Positions 1 through 7,223 are shown, counted from the stretch's first letter. The stretch: 7,230 nt of DNA from Azonexus sp. (GCA_030697085.1 JAUYQT010000598.1:1-7230), one strand, 5' to 3'. A program made the numbers and translations. The notes: generated from the sequence alone by a model not told the origin.

Positions 1-148
1 AGCCGCGGTCGACACCCCCAATCTCGATCCCTACCTGAAATCCGCCCTGCAGGAAGTGCTCGGCGGCTGGCAAGCCACGTACTGCCACCCGAATTCGATT
101 TCCGTCGATTTCTACCCGTTGACCGTACCCGGCTGCCTGACCCACTGA
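1..148 (+). CDS. C-terminal 48 residues of an unrecognised protein (5' end outside window)
   Basis: Reading in the frame that starts at base 2 gives 48 codons ending in TGA at 146-148, with GC-rich third positions matching the genes downstream. The visible tail is rich in Pro, Leu and aromatic residues, contains the stretch LGGWQATYCHPNSISVDFYP, and ends VPGCLTH. I see no catalytic motif and do not recognise the family. The stop lies 22 bases before the S4 start, so the two genes could be cotranscribed. No terminator-like hairpin lies between them. Confidence 0.6.
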   Translation, partial: AAVDTPNLDPYLKSALQEVLGGWQATYCHPNSISVDFYPLTVPGCLTH

Positions 149-170
149 TTTTTATAAGGAGAAACCAACA

Positions 171-788
171 ATGTCCCGTTACACCGGCCCCCGCCTCAAA
201 GTCCTTCGCGCCCTCGGCGTTGATCTGCCCGGCCTTTCCCGCAAATCCATGCAGGAACGCCCGACCCCGCCCGGCCAACATGGCCTGAAAAAAATGAGCA
301 GTCGCAAATCCGAATTCGGCCAGCAACTGATGGAAAAACAAAAGCTGCGCTACAACTACGGCCTGACCGAAGGGCAGCTGCGCCGCGTCGTCGTCGATGC
401 CAAGAAACATCGCGGCGCCACCGGCAACAAACTGGTGGAGTTGCTTGAACGTCGCCTCGACAACCTCGTTTTCCGGGCCGGCTTCGCCCCCACCATCCCG
501 GCCGCCCGCCAACTGGTCAGCCACGGCCACATGGCGCTGAACGGCCGCCGCGTCACCATTCCGTCAATTCGCCTGCGGGTCGGCGACCAATTCGGTCCAA
601 CCGAGCCGGGCAAGAAAATCGATCTCGTCCGTACCACGCTCGAAGCCCCGACGCTGGAGCGCCCCGAGTGGATATCCCTCGACAGCGCGACGCAAACCGC
701 CTGCCTCAGCCATCTGCCCGAGAGCGATGCCGCCCCCTTCCCGCTCGACCTGCAGCGCATCGTCGAGTACTACGCGACACGACTGTAG
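171..788 (+). CDS. rpsD: Ribosomal protein S4 paralogue, cysteine-free N-terminus (cyanobacterial/plastid-like type)
   Basis: The 205-residue product has the full S4 layout: an N-terminal rRNA-binding region (about 1-92) with the PPGQHG signature (33-38) and EKQKLR (55-60), then the S4 RNA-binding fold (about 93-145) with LERRLDNLVFR and ARQLVSHGH. S4 binds 16S rRNA early in 30S assembly and takes part in translational accuracy. The start MSRYTGPRLK, the DLPGL segment, YNYGL and APTIPAARQLV are, from memory, typical of cyanobacterial and chloroplast S4 rather than the betaproteobacterial housekeeping form. No N-terminal zinc-ligand cysteines are present; the only Cys is at 178. The gene is not in the usual S13-S11-S4-RpoA operon in this view, so a second copy is likely. 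AAGGAG at 156-161, nine bases before ATG, fixes the start. Family call is sure; paralogue status is inference. Confidence 0.9.
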   Translation: MSRYTGPRLKVLRALGVDLPGLSRKSMQERPTPPGQHGLKKMSSRKSEFGQQLMEKQKLRYNYGLTEGQLRRVVVDAKKHRGATGNKLVELLERRLDNLVFRAGFAPTIPAARQLVSHGHMALNGRRVTIPSIRLRVGDQFGPTEPGKKIDLVRTTLEAPTLERPEWISLDSATQTACLSHLPESDAAPFPLDLQRIVEYYATRL

Positions 789-800
789 TTCGGCCAATCA

Positions 801-833
801 GCTTGGGTTTCGTTGCCAAAACGCGACCCAAGC
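801..833 (+). terminator. Hairpin after the S4 gene, probable terminator
   Basis: Bases 801-808 (GCTTGGGT) pair perfectly with 826-833 (ACCCAAGC). An inner CGTT/AACG stem (811-814 with 820-823) follows after a small internal mismatch, and the loop is five bases (815-819). It begins 12 bases after the S4 stop. The T-rich tail is poor (TTT at 838-840 and 845-847), so it may be a weak intrinsic terminator or an RNA processing/stability element. Confidence 0.55.
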
Positions 834-930
834 CCGGTTTGCTATTTCAGTGAGAGAACCCGTGCAAACGACAAAATACGGCATTCGCGCCCCTTTTCTG
901 GGCATCAACCAGCCTCCGGCAGCGCAGGAA

Positions 931-1080
931 ATGACCAGCACCAATCTGCAACAAACCGTTGCATCAACCTACGCCGCCAGCGAACTCTTTGGCCTGAAAA
1001 ACGAAATCGGCATCCTGCATCGTGGCGAACGCTATCAACTGCGGATCACCAGCCTCGGCAAACTGATTCTGACCAAATAG
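931..1080 (+). CDS. hemP: HemP/HmuP-family small hemin-uptake protein
   Basis: The 49-residue product ends with the HemP family hallmark: an ELFGL segment, then HRGERYQLRITSLGKLILTK at the extreme C-terminus. HemP/HmuP proteins are small basic proteins, usually encoded beside a heme TonB receptor. In Bradyrhizobium and Burkholderia, HmuP is reported to be needed for expression of the receptor gene. Here it directly precedes a TonB-dependent receptor with 83 bases between stop and start, as expected for the family. The ATG at 931 has AGGA too close to it (925-928). A GTG at 862, preceded by GAGAGAA at 852-858, would give a 72-residue form, so the start is uncertain. I found no convincing Fur box just upstream. 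Confidence 0.8.
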   Translation: MTSTNLQQTVASTYAASELFGLKNEIGILHRGERYQLRITSLGKLILTK

Positions 1081-1163
1081 CAGTCAGCCAGCCAAGCTTG
1101 CTACTGCGCGCGGCTTTCCCAAGGAAGGTAGTAACGTCACTTTGTTGTCTTGAAAGCTTTCGC

Positions 1164-3278
1164 ATGTCTAGCAGGCCTTTGTTTCCCCCTAAACCTGAAT
1201 ATCTACTTCTCCTGCTGAGCTTTGCACTGGCAAATGCCAGCCAGGCTGCTGAAGATCCCCGAGCAGAAAAAATCCTCGGTGAAATTGTCGTTGGCAACCA
1301 ACGCGAAGGCAGCGCCAAACGGCCTTTCCTGCGCGATCAGGTGGCGCCGGTTGAAAGCTGCACCGTCGAGGAATTCACCAAATCCGGCGCGACCAATATC
1401 AACGAGGCGCTCGACAAGCGGCCCGGCGTCGCCGTCCAGGTCGAATGCTCGATCTGCAACGCCCGCTTCATTTCGCTGAACAACCTGCCTGGCCGCTACA
1501 CCACACTGCTGATCGATGGCGTGCCGCTCTTCTCGGCGGTGTCACAAGCCTACGGCCTCGATTCGGTCGGCCTGCGCGGCCTGGAGCGGATCGACCTGAT
1601 GCGCGGCGCCGGCGCCTCCGGCCTGACCCCGGATGCCCTGGCCGGCACAGTGAATATGGTCACCCGTCGCCCGGTCAAGGATGAAGCGATGATTGAAATG
1701 GCCATCGGCCAATATGGCAGCCGCCGGCTCGACGCCCAGGTGGCTACCGCCGGTACAGCCGGCGCCATTTCCGCCAATATCCACACCAACAACCACGACT
1801 CGGTCGATGGCGACGGCAACGGCGTTTCCGAATACGCCGGTTACGGCCGCAAGCTCGGCGGCATCGGTTTCTTCGTCGACGACCTCGGCGGCTTCAAGAT
1901 CAAGGGCCGGCTCGATGCCATCGACGAGAAGCGCGGCGGCGGCACGCTGGGCACCGATTACGAGGCGATCAAGGCCAGTCGCAGCGGCAATCCCTTCGAT
2001 TTCTCCAAAGGCGCAAACGCCTCGCCTTACCGCGACGGCTGGGTCAATCCGACCAACGGCAGCAAGGTTGGTTACAACGACGGCCAGACCGGGCTCTCCG
2101 AAATCATTTTCACGAAACGCCAGTCGGCCTATGTCACCGGTGAAAAGCGCCTCGGCGAAGCTGTCTTCAATCTCGCCGCCGGTTACGCCCACCACAATCA
2201 GGATTCCTACTACGAAGGCAACGTCTACAAGGCCAAGCAGAATCAGGGATATTTGATGGGCAGCCTCAAGGCGCCGCTGGCCGGCGGCATCTGGACAGCG
2301 CTGGCCGACTGGCGCTACGAAGACCTGCGCTCAAAAGCCGAACTGCCCGACGGCACCCCGGCCAACGGCCTCGACAACTACACCTTCCGCACCCCCGGCC
2401 TCGGCCTGGCCGCCAACTACGCCTTCTTTGACGACCAACTGGAAATCGGCGCCAACCTGCGCTGGGAAAACCACAACGTCTATGGCAGCCAACTCGCCCC
2501 GCGCCTGAACCTACTCTGGCGGCACAACGAACACGCCAACAGCCGAATTTCCGCCGGCCAGGGCTACCGGGCGCCGACCAGTTATTTCGAGCAGGATCAC
2601 GGCATTCTCGAAACGCTGGTGATCAGGAACGCCACCGATGGCGTCGAGGCATCGAAAAACCTGATGTACACCTTCGACTGGCAGGACGGCGAGTGGAAAT
2701 TTCTCGGCAACGCGCATTACACCAAACTCGACAACCTGGCTTACCTCGATATCGGCACCACTGAGTCAGTGCTGAAAAGTGCCAGCGAGTCGGTCAAGGT
2801 GAAAGGCCTGGACATGCAAATCGGCTACCAGATAACGAAGTCGCTGGCCGCCAGCCTGGGTTTTGAAGCGGCGCACTACGATTTCCCGGTCGGCACGCTG
2901 GCCTTTGCCCGCCCGAACCGTCGCGTCTATCTTTCAGCAGATTGGGACAGCGGCGGCTGGGACCTCTTCGTGCGCGCCACCTGGACCGGTTCGCAGGATC
3001 TGGCCAAGTTCTACTACCGCGACGAGCCGCACTACAACTTCGACGGCAGCGCCAAGCCCGACAAGAGCCCAGCTTTCTGGACGGTGGATGCCCGCGTCCA
3101 GTACGCCATCGACAAACGCTGGGCTGTGTTTGCCGGGGTGGACAATGTGTTCGACTACAAGCAGAGCGATCACGACGGCATGTTGTGGATCAGCGCCGAT
3201 GGGGCCGTCGACGTCACTCATATTTGGGGGCCGAATCGGGGACGCTACGTTTATGGCGGCTTGCGTTTTGAACTATGA
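1164..3278 (+). CDS. TonB-dependent outer-membrane receptor with a three-cysteine plug
   Basis: The 704-residue product starts with a signal peptide (Leu-rich core about 14-26, likely cleavage after ASQA at 28). A TonB-box-like EIVVG follows at 40-44. The plug domain (about 50-170) contains LLIDGVP (115-121), LERIDLMRGAG (140-150) and AGTVNMVTRRP (160-170). The rest is a 22-strand-type barrel with GYRAP at 467-471 and a C-terminal beta-signal ending RYVYGGLRFEL. Such receptors import metal chelates, heme or cobalamin using TonB-ExbBD energy. The frame stays open upstream to 813, but the ATG at 1164 is the first start followed at once by a signal peptide; its Shine-Dalgarno is weak. The mature protein has only three Cys (66, 95, 98), all in the plug. 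HemP next door suggests heme or iron, but no clear heme-receptor NPNL motif is visible, so the substrate is open. Confidence 0.88.
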   Translation: MSSRPLFPPKPEYLLLLLSFALANASQAAEDPRAEKILGEIVVGNQREGSAKRPFLRDQVAPVESCTVEEFTKSGATNINEALDKRPGVAVQVECSICNARFISLNNLPGRYTTLLIDGVPLFSAVSQAYGLDSVGLRGLERIDLMRGAGASGLTPDALAGTVNMVTRRPVKDEAMIEMAIGQYGSRRLDAQVATAGTAGAISANIHTNNHDSVDGDGNGVSEYAGYGRKLGGIGFFVDDLGGFKIKGRLDAIDEKRGGGTLGTDYEAIKASRSGNPFDFSKGANASPYRDGWVNPTNGSKVGYNDGQTGLSEIIFTKRQSAYVTGEKRLGEAVFNLAAGYAHHNQDSYYEGNVYKAKQNQGYLMGSLKAPLAGGIWTALADWRYEDLRSKAELPDGTPANGLDNYTFRTPGLGLAANYAFFDDQLEIGANLRWENHNVYGSQLAPRLNLLWRHNEHANSRISAGQGYRAPTSYFEQDHGILETLVIRNATDGVEASKNLMYTFDWQDGEWKFLGNAHYTKLDNLAYLDIGTTESVLKSASESVKVKGLDMQIGYQITKSLAASLGFEAAHYDFPVGTLAFARPNRRVYLSADWDSGGWDLFVRATWTGSQDLAKFYYRDEPHYNFDGSAKPDKSPAFWTVDARVQYAIDKRWAVFAGVDNVFDYKQSDHDGMLWISADGAVDVTHIWGPNRGRYVYGGLRFEL

Positions 3279-3327
3279 ATAGACGCTCCACCAAAAAACT
3301 ATTTTGCATCAATAACAATTATTCTTA

Positions 3328-3356
3328 TTTACAAACCGCATCACCCCCTATACGAT
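3328..3356 (+). promoter_or_regulatory. Probable sigma-70 promoter of the small-gene cassette
   Basis: TTTACA at 3328-3333 (five of six bases match TTGACA), a 17-base spacer, and TACGAT at 3351-3356 (four of six match TATAAT). It lies in an AT-rich island (about 3293-3335) within otherwise GC-rich DNA. The -10 abuts the Fur box, the usual geometry for iron repression. Confidence 0.55.
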
Positions 3357-3370
3357 GAGAACCATTCTCA
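3356..3370 (+). promoter_or_regulatory. fur_box: Fur box
   Basis: TGAGAA-CCA-TTCTCA is a perfect 6-3-6 inverted repeat. It matches 11 of the 14 defined positions of the 7-1-7 Fur consensus TGATAATNATTATCA. It sits at the expected transcription start of the small-gene cassette, 15 bases before the first ATG (3386), so iron-loaded Fur would block initiation. A second AT-rich run upstream (about 3311-3329) fits the hexamer Fur model only moderately and could be an accessory site. Confidence 0.75.
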
Positions 3371-3385
3371 ACAAAGGAGATCGTG

Positions 3386-3460
3386 ATGCGTAGTCTGATC
3401 CTCAACACCGCAGTCGCCGGCAGCCTGCTTTGGTTGCTCACCGTTGGCATTCCGCTTTAA
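3386..3460 (+). CDS. 24-residue hydrophobic small protein, first gene after the Fur box
   Basis: A strong Shine-Dalgarno (AAAGGAG at 3374-3380) stands five bases before ATG. The product, MRSLILNTAVAGSLLWLLTVGIPL, is a positive N-terminus followed by one hydrophobic helix, so it is probably a single-pass inner-membrane micropeptide. TAA (3458-3460) is followed after 16 bases by the next gene, which has its own ribosome binding site. I recognise no family. It could be an iron-regulated membrane micropeptide or a leader peptide whose translation affects the next gene. The ribosome site and the promoter/Fur arrangement support real translation, but there is no homology evidence. Confidence 0.6.
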   Translation: MRSLILNTAVAGSLLWLLTVGIPL

Positions 3461-3476
3461 GCGAAAGGAAATTCTC

Positions 3477-3686
3477 ATGCCGAACAGTTCTTTATGGGCC
3501 GGTGCCTTGAGCCTTCTCCTGATTCACAACGAAACCGGCTGCCAGCAGTCCGCACTGAACGCCGCCCGCTTGTTGGAACGCCTCGGTGAAATGGATGGCG
3601 TCGATAGCGAAACCCAAACCCTCTGCGAACGGGCCAGCGTCCGCCTGAGCCGACCGAGCGAGACGCAACATGCTTGCGCCGCTTAA
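3477..3686 (+). CDS. 69-residue hypothetical small protein, Fur-controlled cassette
   Basis: AAAGGAA at 3464-3470, six bases before ATG, supports this start rather than an upstream in-frame alternative at 3444 that would overlap the 24-aa gene. The product has a short hydrophobic N-terminal part (residues 6-17, ending LSLLLIH), then NETGC, then amphipathic helices (ALNAARLLERLGE, 26-38; TQTLCERASVRLS, 47-59). Cysteines are at 22, 50 and 67. The hydrophobic part is too short to be a sure membrane span, so a small helical cytoplasmic or membrane-associated protein is likely. I do not recognise a named family. Its position behind a Fur box suggests expression under iron limitation. Cys/His content would allow metal or heme binding, but that is speculation. 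Confidence 0.65.
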   Translation: MPNSSLWAGALSLLLIHNETGCQQSALNAARLLERLGEMDGVDSETQTLCERASVRLSRPSETQHACAA

Positions 3687-3819
3687 AAATCGCGCCATCC
3701 TCGAAAAAAAGCCGGAAAAGGCGCCGGCCGATGGCAGTGACCCCGACGACACCGAGCGCCCGAAACACGCCCATCTCGAAACGAGGTCAGCTTGCTGCGC
3801 CAGGCAGCAACTCACCTGA
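3670..3819 (+). CDS. 49-residue small ORF overlapping the preceding gene, possibly frameshifted
   Basis: ATG at 3670 lies inside the end of the 69-aa gene (17-base overlap), which suggests translational coupling; no good Shine-Dalgarno is seen. The frame begins MLAPLKNRAILEKKPEKAPA, continues with an acidic Asp/Pro stretch, and ends LETRSACCARQQLT. From about 3783 another frame reads EVSLLRQAATHLTHRGELPS and stops at 3843-3845. This looks more protein-like (amphipathic helix) than the tail in the first frame. Restoring one base near 3780-3783 would join the two into a ~58-residue protein. Either the gene is frameshifted, the sequence has an error, or the shorter frame is right. No known function is recognised. 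Confidence 0.4.
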   Translation: MLAPLKNRAILEKKPEKAPADGSDPDDTERPKHAHLETRSACCARQQLT

Positions 3820-3875
3820 CGCATCGAGGTGAACTCCCATCGTAAGAACAAGCAAGTTGTGGCACCCGTCCGTCA

Positions 3876-3912
3876 ATAGAGAAAGTCTATCGAGAATATC
3901 CAGGCAATCAAT
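3876..3912 (+). promoter_or_regulatory. oxyR_box: OxyR binding site upstream of katG
   Basis: The stretch reads ATAG-N7-CTAT-N7-ATCC-N7-CAAT. This is the four-element, 7-base-spaced OxyR recognition pattern (ATAG-N7-CTAT-N7-ATAG-N7-CTAT), with the first two elements perfect and the last two at two and three of four bases. OxyR is the peroxide-sensing LysR-type activator, and katG is a classical target. The site ends directly against the inferred -35 region, as expected for activation through RNA polymerase contact. Confidence 0.8.
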
Positions 3913-3941
3913 TAGTAAAACGTATTGTGTTCTCCTAGGAT
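3913..3941 (+). promoter_or_regulatory. Probable OxyR-dependent katG promoter
   Basis: A poor -35 (TAGTAA, 3913-3918), a 17-base spacer and TAGGAT at 3936-3941 as -10. A weak -35 beside the OxyR site is typical of activator-dependent promoters. The leader to the katG start would be about 40 bases. TATTGT at 3923-3928 is a competing -10, so the exact start is uncertain. Confidence 0.45.
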
Positions 3942-3944
3942 TAG

Positions 3945-6164
<2,220 letters not shown>

Positions 6165-6176
6165 ATCTGTCTGTGT

Positions 6177-6218
6177 ATTGATCCCCGCGTTGTCAGGAAT
6201 TGCAGCGTGGGGATTAAT
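6177..6218 (+). terminator. Long hairpin after katG, probable terminator
   Basis: Bases 6177-6192 pair with 6203-6218 over 16 positions, including three G-T pairs, around a CCCC/GGGG core, with a 10-base loop. It starts 13 bases after the katG stop. No clear T-run follows on the plus strand, so it may work in both directions or with Rho. It also marks the end of the toxin remnant on the minus strand. Confidence 0.55.
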
Positions 6219-6331
6219 CAGTCGTTGGGAGTGTTTTGCCTACGGCTTATGAGAGTGCCAGCACCAAGAGAGAGCTGGTGAGTATCCATCTTGTTCTGGA
6301 TAAAGACCTGGATGCCAAGCGATCTACGCAT
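6218..6331 (-). pseudogene. N-terminal remnant of a VapC/PIN-domain toxin
   Basis: On the minus strand the antitoxin stop and this ATG overlap as TGATG, the coupling seen in vapBC-type operons. The frame is only 37 codons (stop at 6218-6220) against about 125-135 for PIN toxins. Its start MRRSLGIQVFIQ aligns without gaps with the common toxin start MRLLLDTHVFIW, and QLSLGAGTLIS further on resembles the QLSPAARELIS type. The metal-binding Asp of the LDTH motif would be Gly6 here, one base change away (GAC to GGC). The other three PIN acidic residues are missing because the frame ends near the katG hairpin. The remnant should be inactive. The alignment is to remembered family sequence, so this is inference. 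Confidence 0.55.
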
Positions 6332-6567
6332 CAGCGCCCCTCAAAACCAGCCAGCACCTCTGCAGGCAACGCGCTATCAAAATCGTCTGCCAAACTAACT
6401 TTGTCCTTGAGTACACCGAACTGAATGGAGCGCTTGCGGGGAGTGATTGCCGTCAAACGGACAACCTGCTTGCCGTCACGAGCAATGATGACATCCTCAC
6501 CTGACTCGGCTTTTTCGACATATTTTGAAAAATGGGTCTTGGCTTCGTAAATATTGACCTGTTCCAC
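6331..6567 (-). CDS. Phd/YefM-family antitoxin (VapB-type partner of a PIN toxin)
   Basis: The 78-residue product has the Phd/YefM N-terminal DNA-binding and dimerisation domain (residues 1-50: VNIYEAKTHFSKYVEKAESG, then EDVIIARDGKQVVRL). A C-terminal tail follows, RSIQFGVLKDKVSLADDFD and LPAEVLAGFEGR, of the kind that wraps and neutralises VapC/PIN toxins. The start is GTG at 6567-6565, with GGGAGG (6577-6572 on the minus strand) four bases upstream. Such antitoxins repress their own operon. The gene lies convergent to katG and its toxin partner appears degraded, so this is a solitary antitoxin that may persist as a regulator or as protection against related toxins. Family call is firm; the present role is unknown. 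Confidence 0.88.
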   Translation of the reverse strand: MEQVNIYEAKTHFSKYVEKAESGEDVIIARDGKQVVRLTAITPRKRSIQFGVLKDKVSLADDFDSALPAEVLAGFEGR

Positions 6568-6607
6568 AACACCTCCCGATCTGTTCCAGTCTCGTCTACC
6601 CTGGAAC
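6559..6607 (-). promoter_or_regulatory. Candidate antitoxin operator: inverted and direct GTTCCA repeats
   Basis: GTTCCAG (6583-6589) and CTGGAAC (6601-6607) form a perfect 7-base inverted repeat with an 11-base spacer, just upstream of the antitoxin start. CTGTTCCA also occurs at 6559-6566 and 6581-6588, exactly 22 bases apart, about two helical turns. Phd-type antitoxins bind short palindromes upstream of their own gene, so this is a plausible autoregulatory site. A clear -35/-10 pair was not found. Confidence 0.4.
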
Positions 6608-6723
6608 TAGCCATAAGGCTCATACAAGGGGCTTGGCCTCAGCGGACAATCAAGCCTGTATATTTTGAATTCAGCTGATCTATCGGTGGACTCTAAATAC
6701 AAACAACAACGTTGTCGCCCATC

Positions 6724-7182
6724 ATGACTTTAGCATCATCACGTGAGTATCTTGCAATGATTGAGCACAGACATCCGACCCCCAACACACAACGACATGT
6801 ATTAGCTGCAAGCGGCAATCAATGTGCATTCCCAGGTTGCAGCAGATTAATTTTCGACCTTGAACACAGCACACTCATAGGAACCATTGCTCATATCAGA
6901 GCTCGCTGTGAGAATGGGCCGCGCTTCGATTACCAACAAAGCGAAGACGAGAATAGATCGTTTGAAAACCTAATGGCGATGTGTTCTGAGCATTCAAAAA
7001 TCATAGACGGTAGAAACTGGAAAAATTTCTCGATTGAACTTCTATCGGCTTGGAAGCGAGATCACGAGTACGAAATCGCATGTCGCGCTGATCGCTCATG
7101 GATCAGAATCCCCAATTGGCTGCGTACCTACCAGGTTGATGGTGGCAAACTTGAGCTGAGCTATTGGATTGACTGTCATTGA
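6724..7182 (+). CDS. HNH-type nuclease-domain protein, possibly truncated at its C-terminus
   Basis: The 152-residue product (from ATG 6724) contains a zinc-supported HNH fold: CAFPGC (34-39), GTIAHIRA with His57, GPRFDYQQ, ENL (81-83, Asn82), and MCSEHSKIID with Cys87 and His90. Cys34, Cys39, Cys87 and His90 look like zinc ligands, and His57 and Asn82 like the catalytic H and N. This HNH type is common alone or fused to other domains in defence and mobile-element proteins. The final 32 residues (RSWIRIPNWLRTYQ, GGKLELSYWIDCH) are not recognised. Alternative starts are TTG 6712 and ATG 6757 (GTGAG at 6743-6747, nine bases upstream); none has a strong ribosome site. Base composition and AGA/ATA/TTA codons differ from the GC-rich genes to the left, suggesting transfer. 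The stop falls on the edge of a repeat, so the original protein may have been longer. Confidence 0.75.
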   Translation: MTLASSREYLAMIEHRHPTPNTQRHVLAASGNQCAFPGCSRLIFDLEHSTLIGTIAHIRARCENGPRFDYQQSEDENRSFENLMAMCSEHSKIIDGRNWKNFSIELLSAWKRDHEYEIACRADRSWIRIPNWLRTYQVDGGKLELSYWIDCH

Positions 7183-7223
7183 CCGGCATTATGGAGCCAC
7201 CGATGATCGGCGTAATGGAGCCA
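7180..7223 (+). repeat. Two tandem 16-base repeats, possible mobile-element end
   Basis: CGGCATTATGGAGCCA (7184-7199) and CGGCGTAATGGAGCCA (7208-7223) match at 14 of 16 bases with a 24-base period. Between them CCGAT-G-ATCGG (7200-7210) is a near-perfect small palindrome. Spaced subterminal repeats next to a terminal TG (7180-7181) recall the ends of IS21-family elements. The rest of any such element lies outside the window, so the identity is inference. Confidence 0.4.

Noticed and set aside
1152..1161. Palindrome GAAAGCTTTC just before the receptor start, and CAAGCTTG at 1093-1100
   Set aside because: Both are short palindromes around AAGCTT with no match to a known operator. They could be chance, though the first would lie in the ribosome-binding region.
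813..1163. In-frame 117-codon extension upstream of the receptor start
   Set aside because: It overlaps hemP in another frame, includes the S4 hairpin, and would bury the signal peptide far inside the protein. The ATG at 1164 followed directly by a signal peptide is far more plausible.
3311..3329. Second Fur box in the AT-rich island
   Set aside because: Hexamer matches are only about four of six each, which is expected from AT-richness alone. It is kept only as a possible accessory site.
3492..3851. 119-aa minus-strand frame opposite the small-gene cassette
   Set aside because: The plus-strand genes have good ribosome sites and a promoter with a Fur box. The minus frame has neither and looks like a codon shadow.
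6236..6424. 62-aa plus-strand frame after katG
   Set aside because: It runs antisense to the antitoxin and toxin remnant, is Ser/Thr/Lys-rich with no recognisable motif, and has only a weak start.
6661..6700. Promoter for the HNH gene (TTGAAT at 6665, TAAATA at 6694)
   Set aside because: The spacing is 23 bases, too long for sigma-70, and no better pair was found, so no promoter is annotated.
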